A stretch of 64,000 nucleotides of DNA from positions 767,117 to 831,116 of the forward strand of contig FJOG01000026.1 in assembly GCA_900073065.1 (NCBI GenBank), given 5' to 3'. The notes under the pieces were generated by a model. It was not told where the DNA came from. It saw only the letters and a program-made list of their open reading frames with translations, and made no database searches. The stretch comes from Phialocephala subalpina (lineage: Eukaryota; Ascomycota; Leotiomycetes; Helotiales; Mollisiaceae). A program made the translations under genes and the position numbers. Below, one piece after another: positions 33,933-46,015 of this stretch. The number at the start of each line of letters is the position of its first letter. Position 1 is the first letter of the stretch.

Positions 33933-36116
33933 CTTGAGAACTCGAGGAATGTTAGTAGCTTGGCGGCACAAAGAATGGAAACAGGTGAAGAACGGTCAGC
34001 ATGGGGCGTATCGCTTTAATACAAACAGAACAGAAGATACTCCACGTTCATCCTCTTGTTTTGCCACATAATTACCGAGCATGACAAATTATAGAAGGTC
34101 AATCAAGATTTGTTCTTAATATCGAAGACACATTCCAGGCCTATGAAAAGTTCAAGAGCCTATTCTCGTGACATATCAGAGCGCTTGTTTGCTCACGAGC
34201 AATTTGGCAAATGAAGTTTATAAACATTGGAGGCAATTATGCCAGTCAATACGATTCACGGTATTGCATGATATTACCCGATACTTTAAACCTGGAGAAC
34301 CTGGCCCTCCCCGCGCCCCACTCCCCGTACATTAACGACGACTTCCCTTTGCCCCGAGTTCTCGAAGCCTCTACCAAGGTCGCCGAAAGAGTTCGGACGA
34401 TCTTGAACTCATTATTGAACTTGATTTTGTGGTGGAGGGAGCCGAAAGGAGCGATCTCTTAATTCCACTTGATATGAAAGTGCCGTGGTGTAAAAACTAT
34501 CCAAAGAGACGAGTTGATGCAAATCATATTTGCAGCATGGCATCTCTATCCCCGAGGTTGGTGGGTCTTCGGAGTATTCTCCAATGCAATGTGGTAGCCA
34601 CCACCACCAGGGCTAGCACATATAGGACAGGGATGAAATAAACGACGTCAGCTACTGGCAGGCCGGACCTTCAGCGATGGAGCCCTTAACGATGCAGTCA
34701 CAATTTCTGAACTACGTTGATTCATGCCCGAAATTCTCTTTTCGAGTGCCTGGAACTTCTCCTCCAGCCCGTTTAAATCCACAGGCAGCTGAAGAGATAT
34801 GAGGACTTCATATCCGAGCTACTGTTCTACCAGAACAGTAGTCACATCGCATGCCAAGCTGTGAGCGGGTCGATGGCAATGCAAACCATCACATCAAAGA
34901 TTCAAACGCACTTTAACGTACGTGGAATTGAAGTTGGAAGCAAAGAGAAGATCCTCGAATCCATCATAAGCCGAAATCGAAAACGTTCGCTTAGGGGTCA
35001 AAACAAAACTCTGAATCGAGCACGGAAGGGTGAAAAACATTATACCAAAGAAGATGACCGAACAATCAAAATTTTCCAAGGCAGCCTTTACTGTACTAAA
35101 GAACACGATGTCATCTAGCCTCGACGGTTTCAGGCCTTTGCTTATCGCACACTCATCAGCGCAAGAGCTTGTTGACTCGTTATCACCGCGCGGCGCGAGG
35201 GCACAACAGGATCTACGCGAAAGGCCCTGGCCAGTAAATGCTTACTGAACAACAAAAATAAAACTGTGCCTGACAGTCAGAAGTAGTCAAAAACGTGGTG
35301 TTTATGAGATGAACAAGGGGTGGCAAAACGTGGCAATATGGATAATAAGAATGTGGGGTAATGTGGGGCTAATGTGGGGTGGCAACTCGCAACCGCCGCA
35401 TCCTCCTCGAAAACAAGACGTTGCTATGGGGTAAATCTCTCGTTTGCCAAATAAATGACGCTAATAACTACCAGTTGAGACATCTGAATGACCACTAGGA
35501 ATACCAGAATTCATTGAAAACCCAGAGAGAACACGAACGTAGCGATCTGATTATCTGCTGTTCTTCGGGAGACAGCCTCGATCACCGTTCTCAATAGTAA
35601 TAATTGAAGTTGATAGTAAATTACATGTAGCCATATAATGCCTGCGGTGTAGACTGATGCCCTTGAAGCTGAACTCGGGGATGGAGAGCACATGATGCGT
35701 GCATCATTCATAAGAAAATCAGTCTTTAAATTCTCGGTCATGAACGTCCAGCAGTAACATCGAAATGACACAAAAGCAGAGAAGACGCCAATAAGGCTCG
35801 CCATGTGCCAAGTCTTAATCGGGAAGCCCAATATGAAAGGTGCTTATGCTCTGTGACAGGCATTAAGATCAGCGAGAAGAAATTTGCAGTGCTGAAACCG
35901 TGAAAAATACGTGACAGTCAAAAGTTCGGATGTATGGCTGTGGTCATGGAATGCTACACTGTGACATAAACGATTGCTACCTCGTGACAACTCAAGCGTT
36001 TGCACTGTGGACGAAAGTACCGGCGGTGCCACTGGAATGGCCGACCACGTGTCGCGATCATCAAAAGGACGTTCTGTTCCTCTTGACTGACCGGTCTGAG
36101 CTTGAACGTGTTGCTA

Positions 36117-36146
36117 ATTTCAACAATAGTAAATAATTGTTGAAAT
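36117..36146. repeat. 11-bp perfect hairpin
   Basis: ATTTCAACAAT and ATTGTTGAAAT flank an 8-nt spacer. It could fold as a stem-loop in DNA or RNA, and may belong to a small mobile element with the repeat 100 bp downstream. Confidence 0.5.
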
Positions 36147-36243
36147 GCCTAAGAGTCATGAACGCTTGTTCGGTATGCAAGCGGAGTTGAAGAAAGGAAA
36201 GAATGACGAGCCGGTCGTCGAGAATAAGAGATCTGAATAAGAG

Positions 36244-36278
36244 AGGTGTTCTCAATATAAGCGAGCACGTGCTTGAGC
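36244..36278. repeat. Dispersed repeat, copy A
   Basis: AGGTGTTCTCAATATAAGCG and the following GAGCACGTGCTTGAGC closely match 50117-50148. It resembles a transposon terminus (inference). Confidence 0.55.
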
Positions 36279-36830
36279 GAGCTAACCCAACAAGGAGTGT
36301 GGGAGGTCGGAAGTCGAGGTCGAGACGTGTATCAAAGCATAGAACATTTTCGAATTCACATGAATAACCACAGAAGAGTTGATTCAGAGACTTTATCCTA
36401 TGTTCTAGGAATGAAGCGAAGAATATTCAAAAGAGATCTGTTGTTCAACGGGTGCAGAACTACATGGACCTCCGCATGCATTCTGTCCTCCAAGATTGCA
36501 GGCAAGATGCCTGATTTGAGGATTCAATTCCAACTCTTTCCAAACACCGCCATCTTTCGTCGTGATATATCCTCATGTGACCTTATCATTTTCCGTCGGA
36601 ATAGTTGGCGCTGCCTGTACTCGCGATTCAAGAAATTAAAACGAAAGAAAATCCCAAGGTGAGGGGAAATGAGTGATCATGACGATGCAGAGAAACTGAG
36701 AAAAGGCAGCGTAGATAGCAAAAAAAACTATCATTAGTCAATTAAGCGTCCCTTCAATTACCTTTTGCTGCTGTTGTCATATCCCAGGACGGAGTCCAAT
36801 TCAAATTGACGAGGTCTAGTTCTTCCGAAC

Positions 36831-37500
36831 TCAAAGCCCATTCGTCTGAGAAGAGAGCAACATCGTCGACGACGTCGCCAAAAATTGGTGCGGTATTGTT
36901 TTCAAGTAGTTCAGAATCCTTCCAAGAAGTTCAAGATGAGGAAGATGGGAAAAATTTTCCACATCGCTAGGGAGCTTTGATGGCGATTGAGAATTCGAGC
37001 TTGAATCTGTGGCGGTGTTACTTGCGGTTGTTTCCAAAGAAACATGCTCCTCGGTTGGAAGTGAGACATCTTCGCTTGTATGTGAAGAGGCATGCTGCAA
37101 CTCTTTTTCCGGGGACGTGTCGAAGTCTGAGAAGTGCACGCGAGGTCCATGATCTAACCCGTGATCTGACAGAAGATCTGACAGAAAAGGTACAACTGAG
37201 GGTTGCTGGAGATCGCTCGGCATGATTGGGGGCTCTTTTGGGTGCATCGAAGTTTGGTTTGCAGTCAACAAATGTGTTCCTTCCTTCGCAAAGCTCAGTG
37301 GCGGAGAGTCGACAGCCGTGGGGTTGACCATAGAGTGATACCTGGAGAATGCAAGCTTCTGGTTTCCTCAAGAATTTCCATCATCTTTCGGCTCACTCGT
37401 TCTTCGGTTGGCTGTATTTCTTCACTAACAGCCGAGTCGAGGGCACTCTTGAAAAACTTGGGTAGCTCCTGACGAAGGTAGTCTTCGTAGTGGCATGCTC
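36831..37500 (-). other. Possible gene remnant, minus strand
   Basis: An open segment (about 37342-37500) reads YEDYLRQELPKFFKSALD and EEIQPTEERVSRKMMEILEE, which looks like real protein and ends at a plausible donor (CAG|GTATCA). A second open segment (36831 to about 37331) is acidic, Ser/Thr-rich and low in complexity, with HLELLGRILNYLKTIPHQF near its end. The two may be exons of one gene, but a stop lies directly upstream of the first and I find no start. Function unknown. Confidence 0.35.
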
Positions 37501-37661
37501 AGGGGCTTATGACACAGCTCAGGTTACAGCAGCAACTGCTGGGGTCCAAGGATGGAAATTGAAATCACTCATGTTGACATTCCGATGTGAGATCACCTGT
37601 TATAGTGCAGTTTATACCGAGATTTTATATTTTCGCAGTCCCAGGGGCCTCGACACAGCAC

Positions 37662-39345
37662 TCACGCCTTCCCCTTCCCCTTACAAGCACTCTTATGGTT
37701 CTTCCAAACCAGCCTCTGGTGCTCCTTCCTACAATACTCCACCGTATTACACCCCGTACAAAGCTTCCCCGAGTTCCCATAAACAGCATATGAAAGCTCC
37801 GCCAGTTCTACGGCCGGTTCGGCTACCACATCCTGTGAAGATTTGCATTCGCTCTTATGTGTTTTCCAGTGCTCACGCTGGTGCGCTTTGCTGTAGTAGG
37901 CTACTTTTCTGCAATTGTTGCATAAAGAACCAGGTTGTTGACATATGATGCGGAGTTTTGACGTTGATTGTGTCGACGACGGGGGTTTGGCCTTAGTGCC
38001 AAAGTCCCATATATCATCATCTAAGTCGTCGAGATATGGATCTGGCTCTGGAGTGTCATCAACTGGAAATTCAATATCATCAACTGGGCCAAGTGCGGCC
38101 AGAAGATCCGTAGCTGGCTTGCCATCGTGGATAATTAGTGGAGGTTCTTCGGGTTCTGGTGCAGACGCTTGAGGCTGAGATGAGCTTGCTTCTGCGCTGT
38201 TGCTTTGCGTACTAGGTGGAGGATGTGCTGCTTGTTGTCTCGCTGTTGATGACGAGGCAGCTGTGGCAGTATTATTGGATACGGCTTGCTGTGTTGTAGC
38301 TTCGGGAATATATGGTACATGTTCCTTATCTTCATTAAAATTGCTCTCATCCAACCATTTCAGGAGGTTCTTTTCCTTGTACTCATCCCAAGTTCGTTTT
38401 TCGCTTTCCGTCATAGAATAGTTGAACCATTCAGGAAACCTAAAAGTTTCCCGCATTAGCAAATAGCCTGGACAATAAATGCGGTTAAGAAACCAGAACT
38501 GGACTTGGGGATTCAATGTCTCAATAGTTTTGAGATATTGAAAACTAATCCAGCGACTGAGGATGAAAGGGAAAGCTCTAGAAATATCCATACCAATCCC
38601 GACGTTTGCGTTCAGACGAGGAAAGCAGCCAAGCTCAATCTCGACCTGAAGCGAAGTCATCTGGAGGTGGAAGAGATTGCTGGCATTCTTATCAGCGGTT
38701 TTGATTTTGAGGCTCAGCAGGGCGATGAGGGTATTGAGAAACAGAATGGTGATGACAATGATAAATAGTGCTCTCATTGTCCTGACGACCGCAGACTTTG
38801 ATTTGAATGGTTCGAGTGCACCGTAATCAGGTGAGATAAAGTTGAGCATTTGTGAGAACGTCAAGGGGAGGCTCGAAAATGGGTTGGATTCAATCGCAAG
38901 ATTTCGTAGCAAAAGAAATAGGACGAAAGTGAAACCTATGCTATATTAGTATAGCGACGTTTTAGTAAGTTGGACACGTAGATTGACCTATTGTAATGAA
39001 GAAAAGTAGAATTAGATATGAGAAGACGCCTTGCATGGTTTCTGCCAACAACAGCAGTAACATTCCAACCGGTCGATAAACTCTAATCATAAGAATCGTC
39101 GCAATCCAAATTAGGAGTGTTGAGAAAGCCAAGAACGATCGTGGGGAAGCGTGTCGTGAAACGACGAAAAAGAACAATACAAGGCCTGGTGAAAGAGAAA
39201 TTCCATCAATGTAGTTGAAAATCAATCGAATGAAGGGTCGCGGAATCCGATAGAGCTGACGGAGCTTAATAGAGAGAACATAAAAACACACAAGTGCTTC
39301 GATGCAGGATAGGATGATGATTGGAACAGTAGTGGGTCCAAAAGA
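37662..39345 (-). CDS. Ion-channel-like membrane protein with MYND-like C-terminus, 5' end missing
   Basis: Two exons are visible, complement(37662..38935, 38988..39345), joined in frame by a 52-nt intron. They show at least five hydrophobic helices: TVPIIILSCIEALVCFYVLS, LSPGLVLFFFVVS, FLAFSTLLIWIATILMI, VFSYLILLFFITIG and ALFIIVITILFLNTLIALLSL. The last, with NTLIALLSL, is the pore/S6-like end seen in fungal TRP-type ion-transport proteins. A cytosolic tail follows with a Pro/Ser/Gln-rich linker, then two Cys/His blocks (CNNCRKVAYYSKAHQREHWKTH; CTGCNTVEYCRKEHQ) resembling MYND zinc fingers but each lacking ligands. A CTAAC branch site and acceptor precede the first visible exon, so upstream exons existed. 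They are lost in, or beyond, the AT-rich island. Product class moderately sure; activity unknown. Confidence 0.65.
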
Positions 39346-39399
39346 CTATTATAGCAAATTCTGGTGTTAGTCATTCGGATGTTATGAGGTTTCAAGAGA

Positions 39400-41085
39400 A
39401 CTTCTTATTATGAATCGGCAAAGTAAATACCCCTGAGAGCTATAAAAGGGGGGCTTGTACTTAGAAATACTTACCATTAGAGTATAATTAGCAATTACTT
39501 TACTAAGGAAAAAGATAATAAATTAGATAGAAGTAAATACTAAGTTTTAAATCTTAAAAAAATAAAATAAAATAAATATTATAATACTCAAGAGATATTT
39601 ATAAAGAATAAAAAATGGAACCAAGGAATAATTAATCTTATATTAGAATATTATTATAATATTTTCTGTTTTTATTTTTGAATTTAAATAATTATTATTT
39701 TAATTTGAATTATAAATAAGCAAATTTAAACCAAAGGTAAATATTCTTAAATATAATTTAAATATATATTAAAATATTATTTTGAATTTTTTTTAAAAAC
39801 TGATTATATTTTCTTTAATTTATTTCTAAAACGAATTTAATTTTATTTTATTTTGATAAAAAAAATTTAAACTTTTTTTTAGACGTATATTCGTTTATAT
39901 ATATATAATACTTATAATTTTAAATAATTTTATTTTATTATTTTATAATAATATAAATTTCGATAATATTTATTATATATATTTAAATAAATAATTATAN
40001 NNNNNNNNNNNNNNNNNNNNNNNNNNNNNNNNNNNNNNNNNNNNNNNNNNNNNNNNNNNNNNNNNNNNNNNNNNNNNNNNNNNNNNNNNNNNNNNNNNNN
40101 NNNNNNNNNNNNNNNNNNNNNNNNNNNNNNNNNNNNNNNNNNNNNNNNNNNNNNNNNNNNNNNNNNNNNNNNNNNNNNNNNNNNNNNNNNNNNNNNNNNN
40201 NNNNNNNNNNNNNNNNNNNNNNNNNNNNNNNNNNNNNNNNNNNNNNNNNNNNNNNNNNNNNNNNNNNNNNNNNNNNNNNNNNNNNNNNNNNNNNNNNNNN
40301 NNNNNNNNNNNNNNNNNNNNNNNNNNNNNNNNNNNNNNNNNNNNNNNNNNNNNNNNNNNNNNNNNNNNNNATTATAATAAAATAAAAAGGAATTATAAAT
40401 TAAATTAATAAAAAATTTATATAAATACTAATAAATTATAATTATATTAATCGAAATTTTACGAATAAATATTTAATAGAAATAAAACTTTTATATTATA
40501 TTAATATTATATCCAAGGAATTATATATAAAATAAAAAATATATTTAATTAAATTTTTTTTAAAAAAACCCCCTTTTATATATTAAAGAATATATAATTA
40601 ATGTAAAATAGAATTTTTTATATAATTTTATTATAATAATCGATCAAAGGTTATTAAATATAAAATAAAATAAATTCGAATTTTATTTTATATATTTTAT
40701 ATTACGAATATAATTCGCAAAATATATTTTATATAATAATAATTATATAAAATAAAAGAATAAATAAATCGATCTTTGAATTCTTATATATAAAAGTCTT
40801 TGCAATTATATTCGGAGGTCTTGAGAAAATCAAGGAAATATTTTCTTTAATTAGAAATACAAATTATTCTATTAGTTAATAAATTATAAATAAGTATATA
40901 TTAGTTTTACTCGAAGTTTAACTTTGCTGCGGGAATTTACTACTGCAGATCTATCTTTATATACTCGTATATATACTTGAGCGATATATATATATATACG
41001 TAGGGAAGATCTTGAGCAAAAAAGACGTAAATGAGAGAAGAGAATGGAGAAACGTGGGGAAAGAAAGGAGATGCTTGTAAGCATT
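39400..41085. repeat. AT-rich, probably RIP-degraded island with assembly gap
   Basis: Nearly pure A/T sequence on both sides of an N run. No coding potential. It truncates the channel-like gene at its left border, so either the insertion destroyed that gene's 5' half or the missing exons lie in unassembled sequence. Confidence 0.75.
40000..40370. other. Assembly gap (371 N)
   Basis: Unsequenced. The true length may differ from 371. Confidence 0.98.
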
Positions 41086-43251
41086 GATCCTCGCTAAAGC
41101 TAGCGTTGCAATAGTGTAGTTATAGACCCTTAGGAGTTTGAGGCCCTTGAAGCGACCCCTTAAAGACCCCATATCCAGCCACTTTTGGCCCTCAATGCGG
41201 TTTTTTCCCCCCGAGATCTCCATTAGGGGTTGACATTTTGTTTGAACATGCGGACGACGACCAGCAACGTGGAGTATTGAGTCTTTCATTCAAGATGGAA
41301 GTATAATCTTCATATTAAATCGCAGAAATGAGTTCAATTGATTAATTCACCGCTTATGATCATCGCAACCTTGTGTTAAAGAGCATGACTCGGAGAGGAG
41401 ACAACCAACAGGAATAAAGTTTTTTCTGCATTATACTAATTCAGATGAAAGCACAGAGCGCGAACGCTGAATTTCCGAAGAGATATCCTGACAAGGAGTG
41501 GCAGCAAGTGGACAATGGAGCAATATTTCGCAGACCCATGCATGATCGACGTATTTGTTTCTGAAAACCATCCCTAACTCGAAAAACCCCAGGAACTTTC
41601 ATCTGATGAGTCGCTTTGCACGACTACAGTATGGTCAAAGCATAGTTGGAAGAAGGGGAACTGGAAATCTATTATTGTAGCATCTCATTCTTTCTCGAGA
41701 GCGTTCTTAGGTTATTTGGTTCAAAGATATTACCTGGCGAATACACTAGACACGCTTAATAATTCTGTAAGTCTTTTCAGCCTCAGGGACGCCAATGCCG
41801 GGACATCTCAAGCTTTGGGTTCATCTCATGAATCGTGACTGCAGTCTTGACAGTCAGCTCTAACTTGAGCTTCCTCCTCTTAACCGAGAAAACCATTGAG
41901 TTTTCTCTATGTCCAATACGATGTGAAAATTTGCTTCTCTTATAGAGTTCGTCATGGTAAACTTCTCTTCCTAGCATCGCGGGCTGCCGAGGAGGCGGCA
42001 ATAGTCCCCTTACGCTGCCTGAAACTCGACAGCTTTGTCTTTATCATGAGCTCGCGACCCATAGTATGGAATGCAACGTTCATCGAATTGGGTGCGATCT
42101 GCAGCTTCCAGATTCTTGCTTCGCGTCTTGCTGCATGCCTTCTTCTTCATCACAATCATGCTGATGATTTTCATGTCGTTTTCGAAACTTTAAGAGAACG
42201 TGTTTCCCGTTATTTAACAGAGGGCTTGTTTCAACAGCAGACCTGTGTTCTCTGAACCTCTGCACATGTTCAGCAACAATGTCCCTCTATGAATGGTACT
42301 TTGGGAGTTTTTGTTGCATGTCGCTAGCGCAAAAAAATTATTGAGGCTGAAGCAAAAATTAGCAAGGCTGTAAAAATAGCTACGAGGTTGGCAGGATAGT
42401 TTCGAGGTGATCATGAGGTTTATTGTCAGCTTCGAACCAGACGTTCAGATCTTTAAAAATTTGGGCGGACATTGAAGCAATTCACTCCTTCCACGGATCG
42501 TCTAAGTCTAGACCAACCTTTGTCTTAAGCCGCAGTTAATGTTCCCCATGCCTATCTCTTGATTTGCTGCCACGAGACTTCTATACTCCTCCTACGCTTT
42601 GAGATGTTCTTGCCGAATCAAATTGCAGTCACGTGATACTGGATAGGACGTTCTTTCTTAAATTCTGTGCAACAGCGTTTGATACACATCGCGAAGCTCC
42701 AACATTTCTTCCCATTCGACAATGAGTTGAGATGCAAGCCGTAAAATCCGTCCTCATTCTTATTTTTTTGGCTCTCCCTGCCTCGCTCTGGGTGGAGACC
42801 GCAGTGACGATTATCTTGTTCCGCGTCGCCAGGTATTTGTCTCCCTTAATTAATTGATACTCTGCCTTAGTCCACCTTCTTTAACTCACTCCTTAGACCT
42901 CTCCCCATGACCGTCAAAATGTTAAGTCATGAAGATTGATGAGGTCAGCCAATCAAAAATGTATTTCCCCGAACTCGGTTGAGCGATCGTCGCGGGGTAT
43001 CACACCCCGCCCGAGACGGAGCATTTTGACCCGTTGTAAACTCTATGTGTAAAGGGCCACTTGACCTTCCACTCTTAAATATACCCAAAGCTTTCAAGTC
43101 TTTGAAAACATTTTTTCTATCACTCCATCATAATTTCATAACACCATTCATCATTTGTTGTTGTCTTGTGCAGGATTAAAGAGCATACCGCATCGACGGC
43201 TCTTGCAGCACAAAAACACGTCTCACTTCAACATTATCATCGTCACTAGCC
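41086..43251. other. Intergenic, promoter of the amidohydrolase gene
   Basis: 2.2 kb without a supported gene. The last 300 bp hold a CCAAT box (CAGCCAATCA near 42947) and the GCGGGG palindrome. A pyrimidine/CA-rich leader precedes the ATG. Confidence 0.45.
42992..43010. promoter_or_regulatory. Paired GCGGGG sites, possible CreA/Mig1-type operator
   Basis: GCGGGGT-ATCAC-ACCCCGC is a perfect 7-bp inverted repeat 242 bp upstream of the amidohydrolase start. Each arm fits the SYGGRG consensus of the fungal carbon-catabolite repressor CreA, which works best at paired sites. This suggests glucose repression of the downstream gene (inference). Confidence 0.5.
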
Positions 43252-44190
43252 ATGGACAGAGTAACAACTGGTGGTTTCACCAAGACTAGTGACTGGCTTG
43301 ACTGGTACGATGGGCCTTCACGTCCCAACTTCAAGCTGCCCCCGGGAGCAGTCGACGCTCACTGCCATATCTTCGGACCCGGCGAGCAGTTCCCCTACGC
43401 ACCCGAGCGGAAATACACACCCTGCGACGCCAACAAAGAGCAGCTCTTCGCACTACGCGATCATCTCGGCTTCACCCGGAATGTCATCGTGCAAGCCACC
43501 TGCCATAGTGCAGACAACCGTGCTCTCATGGATGCCTGTCTCGCGTCCAATGGTCGAGCACGCGGCGTAGCTACAGTACGGCGCACTGTGGCCGACGACG
43601 AGCTCCGAGAGCTCCATGATGCTGGCGTTCGAGGCGTACGTTTCAACTTCGTCAAGCGCCTCGTGGACTTCACGCCGAAGGAGGAGCTGCAAGAAATCGC
43701 TGCCCGGGTTGCCAAGCTAGGCTGGCACGTGGTTATATATTTCGAGGCGGAAGATCTCCCCGAGCTGTGGGACTTCTTTACCAGTCTGCCAACGACCATC
43801 GTCGTGGACCATATGGGCCGACCGGATGTCAGCAAGCCTGTTGACGGACCCGAATTTGCGCTCTTCCGGAAGTTCATGCGCGAGCACAAAAACGTGTGGT
43901 GCAAAGTCACCTGTCCAGAACGGACCACGAAGACAGGCCCGCGAGCTCTGAATGGCGAACAAGCTGCATATAGGGATGTGGTGCCTTTTGCACGCTGCTT
44001 GGTAGATGAGTTCCCAGATCGTGTGCTTTGGGGAACAGACTGGCCTCATCCGAATCTGAAAAGCCACATGCCTGACGATGGCTTGTTAGTGGACTTTATC
44101 CCGCAAATAACACCTTCTGCAGAGTTGCAACAGAAGTTGCTGGTGGAAAACCCCATGCGCCTTTATTGGCCTGAGTCGGGACAGAATTAG
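43252..44190 (+). CDS. Amidohydrolase, 2-pyrone-4,6-dicarboxylate lactonase-like
   Basis: Intronless, 312 residues. The amidohydrolase-2 fold is indicated by DAHCHIFGP (metal-binding HxH, residues 35-43), GVRGVRFNFVKR near 125, VVDHMGRPD near 184 and WGTDWPHPN near 262 (catalytic Asp). This pattern matches LigI-type 2-pyrone-4,6-dicarboxylate hydrolases, which open the lactone in the protocatechuate 4,5-cleavage pathway, or close relatives. No other gene of that pathway is in the window. G+C and C/G-ending codons are clearly higher than in neighbouring genes, there are no introns, and the protein reads like proteobacterial members, so transfer from bacteria is likely (inference). The upstream GCGGGG palindrome points to carbon-source control. 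Confidence 0.87.
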   Translation: MDRVTTGGFTKTSDWLDWYDGPSRPNFKLPPGAVDAHCHIFGPGEQFPYAPERKYTPCDANKEQLFALRDHLGFTRNVIVQATCHSADNRALMDACLASNGRARGVATVRRTVADDELRELHDAGVRGVRFNFVKRLVDFTPKEELQEIAARVAKLGWHVVIYFEAEDLPELWDFFTSLPTTIVVDHMGRPDVSKPVDGPEFALFRKFMREHKNVWCKVTCPERTTKTGPRALNGEQAAYRDVVPFARCLVDEFPDRVLWGTDWPHPNLKSHMPDDGLLVDFIPQITPSAELQQKLLVENPMRLYWPESGQN

Positions 44191-44254
44191 AAAAGTCATT
44201 TTAATTATTATAACAGAAGAAGAAACAGTATTATTGCATTTGCTCATTGAGTTT

Positions 44255-44700
44255 TCATATGACCACTTTCATTGACCGCTGGCTCAAAGGCTTCCTTAAC
44301 CTTAGAGAGTCCTTGTAATTACTAACTATTAGAGCAAGTACGAACTTTCCTCGTATCAACTTTCTCTCTAACCCGCCACCTCTACCCCTCCCCTTCTCCA
44401 ACTCCGCTATCCTCCCTTCCTCTGTAATCCATCCCCCCAAATCCTCTTCCGTAATGAACAGTCCAATTAGAGGACTTGTAACATCAGGCAGGTCGTCTAA
44501 ATGCGTCTTGTCGCTATCATAAACCCACATCTCTTTTATCCTGCGGTCTTTAATTGCGTTAAGACTCCCAATCAAAATCGTGCCTTTTATTCCAATTAAA
44601 GCCGTTTCCTCGTCAGGAGGAAAGTACTACATACTTCTCACCTTTGCCGAATCAGGTAGAAATATCTCATTTCTGGGCACCATGACCATTTTTTCCTTCT
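44255..44700 (-). other. Possible small gene or remnant, unknown
   Basis: On the minus strand an ATG near 44682 starts MVMVPRNEIFLPDSAK, ending at a donor-like GTGAGA. Slightly downstream a frame of about 120 residues reads YFPPDEETALIGIKGTILIG and continues IKEMWVYDSDKTHLDDLPD to a stop at 44255. No acceptor at a workable distance joins the two. No family recognised. Confidence 0.3.
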
Positions 44701-46015
44701 TCCTCTTTTCATTATCTGCGCTTCGCTTTGAGTGAAAAGAGTAAGTTGGGGTTGCAAAAGAGAGTTATTCGAAACATTCTCAGCTTCATACTGCTGCACA
44801 CCACGTACAGGAATTCTTTGGTCTATATCAATGTGAACGGAAGTTCTGCAGCTGAAATCGATGCAAATATACTAAGAAACATCTTGACCCGATAGATGAG
44901 TATTAGTAGAGCACCAGTTGTTTTCGAGGTCGAGAGACGATGTGTTGTGATGAAGAGGATATGCTAACTAATGGCTTCCTATCTTCGTTACTCAATTTTT
45001 TTTATCTTCTGGAGAAGATATGCTAACTAAAGAGGAATATTTAGCTGATTTAAAACCCTTGGGTTTAGGAAGTATTTATGCTTCTAGCGATGCCAAGTAT
45101 AGATATGTGCCATCGACAGAAAATTGAGGTTTGATAAAGACATGTCTCGCTATAAATACGATTATTATCATCGCTGAAAAAAAGGTAAGAAGAAAAAAGC
45201 TTACATTTCTTGGCCGTTACCCTTATTTCCGAATAAAATGAGTTTTCTGCTCGAAGTTTACGAACAAGATATCGCCGCCGTACAATAGCTACACAGCTAA
45301 GCTTTGGGTCAGATAAAAAGCCGGTATCGATCCATATAGCAATATGGGTAGTATATGCCTATATTGCCAATATACCCGTAGCTCGTTCCCGCTGAAGTCC
45401 AGAATTATAATCATACCTCTTTAAACGTTAGAATTTCGAAAGTATCTTCTAATCAGACCTTCGTTATCCGATGATCTTCCACCCCTTCCCTCCTCAGACT
45501 CCGAATTGAATTGAACACGTCCTTCATCCGAATAGTCAAATAGTGCAAACTCTGGGATTGGTCCACCAGGTCCTTCGGCGTTTGAGCCTAAGTCTGATTA
45601 TTCACGTGACCCAGTTTCTGCAACAGTGTCATTCGCGGTCACGTGAATGATCAGGGTGCTGTGGGGCCTTTGGCTCTGACCGCAACTCTGCTATGCTTAT
45701 AAGTAGTATTAATTGATTGTTTACTCCAGTAAAGAATCCAGTGAGCTTTTGGTCTGGCTTTCAGAAGCTGGACTAACAAGCTATAGCTGCTAGGCATAAT
45801 ACCCCTGTCAGCCGAATCACAAGATGCGTCGCTTCTGCCTCGTGACTCATTCGTAGTTGCACCGTCTTACATACCTCCTGGTACAAGGGACCTTGTCTCT
45901 CTTCCTTGTAACTCCAAAATCTTCCTGAATCAGTTACTTCTCTAACACATACCTGTCAATTGCCGATTTTTCATCCTCTTAAACTCAATCATCTCATTTC
46001 TACTAATCATCAGAT
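44701..46015. other. Intergenic
   Basis: 1.3 kb; no gene seen. A-rich between 44980 and 45200. CACGTGA motifs occur at about 45604 and 45639. Confidence 0.4.

Larger units (their letters stand above)
33933..36830. other. Gene-poor 2.9 kb with dispersed-repeat ends
   Basis: No supported gene. It includes GTGGGG-type repeats (35290-35390, three copies of AATGTGGGG or similar), a hairpin at 36117-36146 and a dispersed-repeat copy at 36244-36278. Remains of a small non-autonomous transposon are likely near 36.1-36.3 kb. Confidence 0.4.

Noticed and set aside
35511..35831. Hydrophobic 106-codon frame, minus strand
   Set aside because: Some hydrophobic stretches but no conserved motif, and no exons found around it.
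36273..36662. 129-codon open frame
   Set aside because: Random-looking composition that begins inside the dispersed repeat.
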